From positions 975,501-1,039,500 of the forward strand of contig JAWPMT010000005.1 in NCBI GenBank assembly GCA_033344775.1: DNA of 64,000 nucleotides. Direction: 5' to 3'. The DNA is from Cytophagales bacterium. GTDB taxonomy: Bacteria; Bacteroidota; Bacteroidia; Cytophagales; Cyclobacteriaceae. The notes under the pieces were generated by a model that saw only the letters and a program-made list of their open reading frames with translations, was not told the origin of the DNA and did no database searches. Position numbers and translations under genes: made by a program. This document shows positions 60,496 through 64,000 of this stretch, piece by piece (position 1 is the first letter of the stretch; each line of letters begins with the position of its first letter).

Positions 60496-63054
60496 CTACC
60501 GCAGTAACTGAATGAATCCTTTGTATTGAGAATTCACGTACTGAGCAACGTAGTAGTACGTTCCGGAAGGTGCGTCCCCTCCGTCCCATTGAAATTCTCT
60601 GGTCTCTGCCCGATAGACTTCTTTTCCGGCACGATTCACCACAGCGAGGTACAAGAATCGATCGTCGCAGTTATTGGGAGGCAGGTTTGCGGACAAAGGC
60701 TCTAATCCTGTAAGTGTAAACACATCATTGACCCCATCTCCGTTTGGCGTAAAGACATTCGGCGGGATAAATTCGTCCGCACCCATTGGATTGATGATTT
60801 CAAAGGTGAGGGTCATCGAATCAAATTTGTTTGACGGACATGCATCATCAAAAACAATGAATGACAAATCGTAAAAGGCTCGATCCTCCCCATCCAGCAA
60901 AGCGCATTCTGGGGTCCAGGTAAGCTCCGATGTAACCGAACCTCTTCCCGAACTTCGCAAGAAGCCAAGTGATGGAGAATTGGGTCGTCTTGCTCCCGGA
61001 AAGTAATCAATGGTCAGTAGATCATCGTCATTGGCATCTACTCCTCCAATCTCAAGTGCAAAAGGCTCATCAGTAAATAACTGAAAATCGGAAAACCGAT
61101 CAATCATTGGTTGATCATTCCCAAAATCCAAATTGACTGTAAGTTCCAGGGTGTCGAAATTGACCACCTGACATTTGTCTACATCATCCGACACAAAATA
61201 GAATTTGAATTCCGATTGTGCCTCGGTCTCAAACGCACAATCCAGGTTCCAGGAGAAATCCGAAGCTGCAAATCCAACACCGTCCGTATCTTGAAAACTA
61301 ATGCCCAATTCCTGCGGGTTAAAATTATCCGACACCATTCTTAGGTTGATCACGTCCCCGTCATCATCGGTAGAATTTACTTCAAAATTGAGGATACCCT
61401 CGGGCCTGATCGTAATCTCCTGAGTCGAAGCAAAAGGACCTCCTGCTAATACATTAGGTGTGGTATTCGGAGGAAGAATGACTGTCGAAGGAATCCATAA
61501 CGTATCCGGATTAGGAGCCATACAAGTATCCAGGTCATCTACAATGATCCCCACATCGAAATCTTGCTGGAGACTAAAATCCCGAACCAGACAGTCCGTA
61601 TCCCATCGAAACTCTCCTGCTATTCGACCCGGCTCTGAACTGATTGTCTCCACACTAAATCCAGGTATGGAGGGTACGTCAATACCGCGAACAAACAAGT
61701 CGATGAACATCAAATCTCCATCGGCATCTGTCCCCTGAAAAGGCAGCGCAAAGAAGTCATCTTCTGGCAATCGAAGGCGCTGATCACCGGGTGTGATCAC
61801 CGGAAATTGATTGGCCGGAGCATCAACCTGCATAGTCAATCGGAGCGTATCTAATTGGGGCAACGGGCAAGCATCGTCCCCAGCGATGAAATCCACAATG
61901 AACGGGCCCACCAAAGGTGGACAATCTGACACGCAAACTTCTACCTTTAGGGTATCGGTTCCAGTACCTACAAATTGTTGATTGACACTAAAGACATCCA
62001 ATAATTCGCCATCAAAATTCACCCCTTCTGCCCTCAAACTGATGGTTTCTCCTTCCGTCACATTCGTTACAAAAAAGTCAAAGCACTTCTCTTCTGCTAC
62101 CGTGTACTTTAACGTATCTATTTCACTTCTAAAATCAGGCCTTCCTGGAATTGATGCTGCAACAACCGGCGGATCGGGCGGGTTACAACCTTCACTGATC
62201 ACCAGCATCTGAAAATCTCTTTGGACTTCTCCAATCTTTCTTCCTCGACGAAATTCTTCCACCAAGACTGAAAAAACATACAGTCCTTCCTGATTCGGAG
62301 TGACCGTTAATAATCCTCTATTGCTAATTGTTAAGGCAGGATCCCCTGGGATGGTGTTCTCTACACTAAACGGCTCGCGAAAGACCACTTCGGGATGTGG
62401 TTTCGGTTGTGGAATAGGCACCGCCACCGCTGCAGAACTATTCAAAGGTGTGGCCAGTGAATACACCAGAGAATCTCCATCAGGATCAGTACCTGTGAAC
62501 TCGACATAATACAATTGGTTGATACAGGCATAATCACTCAGTGGCTGAAACAATACCGGCGAGGAATTCCTATAAGGCCGACCGTTTTGCCACAATGGTG
62601 GAATTTCCAGGACGTATTTCATGCCTGTGCCCAGTGGATTCACAATATTGACCACATTCAGGTTTCGGCAACAACGTTCCCACGCAATATAGTACCCTTC
62701 GAAATGGGAGTATTCAATGGGGTTGAGCGCAACATCGGCACTCCAAACGACACGCGAGGTTTGCAGTTCACCAATAGCGCACTCAGGATTGGTGTAAGGT
62801 ACGGTCACATTTTCTTGCAGGAGCAGTTGATGGGTCGAGATCAACTCATCATTACGGTTGCTAAAAATGGAGATAAATACGGAGGGTTCAGGACCAGGGT
62901 TGACTGGATTGGCCACATCAAAATATTGCACCACGTTGATGCGGTACAGTCCATCCCTGAGGTAGATAAATTCTATCTCACCCCCAACAATGTGATTTGC
63001 TGTAGCGGTTAAGTAGCAAAAAAACGCGAACGCGATTCCGACGAGTTTCTTCAT
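60496..63054 (-). CDS. Large secreted surface protein with gliding-motility C-terminal (CHU_C) domain
   Basis: An 852-residue protein from the ATG at 63054, where the signal peptide begins (MKKLVGIAFAFFCYLTATA). At least three tandem repeats of about 125 residues fill about 395-750. Each holds a D-x-D-G/D-D motif, a W-x-x-D/E-C motif and an end like FDTLELT. The C-terminal 90 residues are a gliding-motility-associated domain (NVFTPNGDGVNDVFTL) used for type IX secretion and cell-surface attachment. An adhesin or coat role is likely but not shown. Confidence 0.88.
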   Translation of the reverse strand: MKKLVGIAFAFFCYLTATANHIVGGEIEFIYLRDGLYRINVVQYFDVANPVNPGPEPSVFISIFSNRNDELISTHQLLLQENVTVPYTNPECAIGELQTSRVVWSADVALNPIEYSHFEGYYIAWERCCRNLNVVNIVNPLGTGMKYVLEIPPLWQNGRPYRNSSPVLFQPLSDYACINQLYYVEFTGTDPDGDSLVYSLATPLNSSAAVAVPIPQPKPHPEVVFREPFSVENTIPGDPALTISNRGLLTVTPNQEGLYVFSVLVEEFRRGRKIGEVQRDFQMLVISEGCNPPDPPVVAASIPGRPDFRSEIDTLKYTVAEEKCFDFFVTNVTEGETISLRAEGVNFDGELLDVFSVNQQFVGTGTDTLKVEVCVSDCPPLVGPFIVDFIAGDDACPLPQLDTLRLTMQVDAPANQFPVITPGDQRLRLPEDDFFALPFQGTDADGDLMFIDLFVRGIDVPSIPGFSVETISSEPGRIAGEFRWDTDCLVRDFSLQQDFDVGIIVDDLDTCMAPNPDTLWIPSTVILPPNTTPNVLAGGPFASTQEITIRPEGILNFEVNSTDDDGDVINLRMVSDNFNPQELGISFQDTDGVGFAASDFSWNLDCAFETEAQSEFKFYFVSDDVDKCQVVNFDTLELTVNLDFGNDQPMIDRFSDFQLFTDEPFALEIGGVDANDDDLLTIDYFPGARRPNSPSLGFLRSSGRGSVTSELTWTPECALLDGEDRAFYDLSFIVFDDACPSNKFDSMTLTFEIINPMGADEFIPPNVFTPNGDGVNDVFTLTGLEPLSANLPPNNCDDRFLYLAVVNRAGKEVYRAETREFQWDGGDAPSGTYYYVAQYVNSQYKGFIQLLR

Positions 63055-63414
63055 AAAGCAGGTTACCTCTGAATACAATCTGATCAACACTTACCCTAAT
63101 GTGCTTGCGAAAATGACTATGTTAAATTTTCAGGTCACGCTTATCAGTAAAATTATGGAAAAACCTGAGCCCAGATTAAACATGAATGTAAAAACAACTA
63201 AAGTACGCTAACACGACACGATCTCAATGACCGAATCTTTTAAAAACTCCATACCAAGTCAGGGTCCATAAGCATTATAAAAGAACAGCATAATTTTTTT
63301 TTACAATTAATTGTATGAGGTATTTAACAATATCATACCAATGCCAGTTATCCGAATATCTCCTGTGACTAAGCAATCAGGGGATCGAAACATTTCATTA
63401 TTAAACCTAAATTC
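63055..63414. other. Gene-free interval between divergent surface-protein genes
   Basis: AT-rich, with no supported gene. The only notable structure is the perfect 12-bp palindrome ACAATTAATTGT at 63303-63314, about 100 bases upstream of the rightward gene. Promoters for both genes must lie here, but no clear consensus was found. Confidence 0.5.
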
Positions 63415-64000
63415 ATGACTATGAGAAAATTCTCCTTATCAATGTTGGTGGTATTGGCATTGTCGCTTACTACTACCGCACAAATCATTAACGTGACTGG
63501 TGGTCCAGGGCGAGTCAATAACAGTACTGTTATTGAGGGATTGCCCTTCACCGCGACGGTAACAGGCCTAAACGGCACGCCCCAACGATGGACCGTTGGA
63601 ATTGGAGACATCAACAATCAGTTGATCTTTAACACAAGCTCAACGACCATCACCAATGCCATTGTCGATCGGTCCATTTCTGGCAATACCGCAGTGATCT
63701 CTGTTGGCGCTACTAATGGAAGGGGAGTTGCCAGGTTCCTTACTGTGCAACAGCCTCCTTCTTGTAATTCAGATCTGTTATTTCTGCAGGCAACAGACTG
63801 TTCCTTGATTGCGGCCATACTTAATCCCGTACCTTCCGGAGCTACCGGATACTCCTGGTCAGTTTCTCCCTCCGTTCCATTTACAGTCAATGGCACTGGT
63901 ACTTCCATCACCTTAAACAACACCAATTCATTCACCACCTATACGGTAAGTGTCACCATTACAGGCGGGGTATGTAATGGTGCTACAGTCACTAACCAGG
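63415..64000 (+). CDS. Secreted repeat protein, 5' part only (cut by window end)
   Basis: An open frame starts at ATG 63415 (or 63421) and runs without a stop through the window end, giving at least 195 residues. A signal peptide (MRKFSLSMLVVLALSLTTTAQ) is followed by beta-rich sequence. There are Thr/Ser/Asn-rich repeats and a PKD-like segment (GYSWSVSPSVPFTV) ahead of a TYTVSVTITGGVC stretch. This pattern fits a large surface protein of the type IX secretion group, like its divergent neighbour. The C-terminus is unseen. Confidence 0.75.
   Translation, partial: MTMRKFSLSMLVVLALSLTTTAQIINVTGGPGRVNNSTVIEGLPFTATVTGLNGTPQRWTVGIGDINNQLIFNTSSTTITNAIVDRSISGNTAVISVGATNGRGVARFLTVQQPPSCNSDLLFLQATDCSLIAAILNPVPSGATGYSWSVSPSVPFTVNGTGTSITLNNTNSFTTYTVSVTITGGVCNGATVTNQ

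Noticed and set aside
63618-63938. 106-residue minus-strand frame at the right end
   Set aside because: Shadow of the open plus-strand frame with a signal peptide that runs off the window.
1-64000. tRNA, rRNA or complete insertion sequence
   Set aside because: No cloverleaf, rRNA motif or transposase was recognised by eye; a covariance-model scan would be decisive.

Overview
The window looks like chromosome of a free-living, probably marine Bacteroidota of the Cytophagales type. The evidence is a SusC/SusD polysaccharide locus with a hybrid two-component sensor, a gliding-motility/type IX secretion C-terminal domain, DUF4249, DUF5916 and AraC/LytTR membrane regulators. All of this is inferred from gene content, with no database search.

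Bases 1 to about 12000 are the most unusual part: a chromosomal integron. At least nine short cassettes all read on the minus strand and are separated by imperfect palindromes with attC-type cores. The array starts at a tyrosine recombinase gene (11103-11986) and runs off the left edge. For seven cassettes in a row plus the next one, the distal core box of the cassette's attC is the reverse complement of that same cassette's first bases, as expected if each was once a circle closed at its own attC. Four features are odd: the recombinase reads in the same direction as the cassettes and the attI-like site lies at its 3' end; its catalytic spacing is Xer-like, without the IntI-specific insert; the attC sites fall into classes of about 118 and 230-235 bp; and the recombinase is broken by a one-base frameshift. 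Cargo is mostly secreted or membrane proteins of unknown function, a DUF5916 outer-membrane protein, and a three-gene SdpR-SdpI-CPBP protease immunity-like operon with its own operator.

Bases 12000-18160 hold ordinary chromosome with decay: a zinc-ribbon protein, an unknown protein, a nonsense-mutated secreted protein, asparagine synthetase (asnB), a frameshifted diacylglycerol kinase and a lipoprotein. A possible attC relic lies near 18100.

Bases 18163-25997 are a five-gene minus-strand operon of the 'planctomycete cytochrome' kind (DUF1549/DUF1553, DUF1501, NHL repeat, chitobiase-C-like domain protein, DUF2231-cytochrome fusion). It is followed upstream by a membrane-anchored Kelch/SARP-like regulator (26284-28791).

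Bases 28962-46047 form a compact xylan utilisation locus, all on the minus strand: hybrid two-component regulator, GH3 beta-xylosidase-like enzyme, SusC, SusD, two surface glycan-binding lipoproteins and a GH10 xylanase. A ThuA/sugar dehydrogenase/cytochrome c fusion and a divergent AraC regulator follow.

Bases 50830-64000 carry general genes: OsmC-like protein, DUF4249, AraC and LytTR membrane regulators, an NHL lipoprotein, an ExbB/TolQ-like protein, a PotA-like ABC ATPase, and two large secreted surface proteins, the second cut by the window edge. Small nested palindromic repeats are scattered between genes. No tRNA, rRNA, CRISPR array or complete insertion sequence was recognised.
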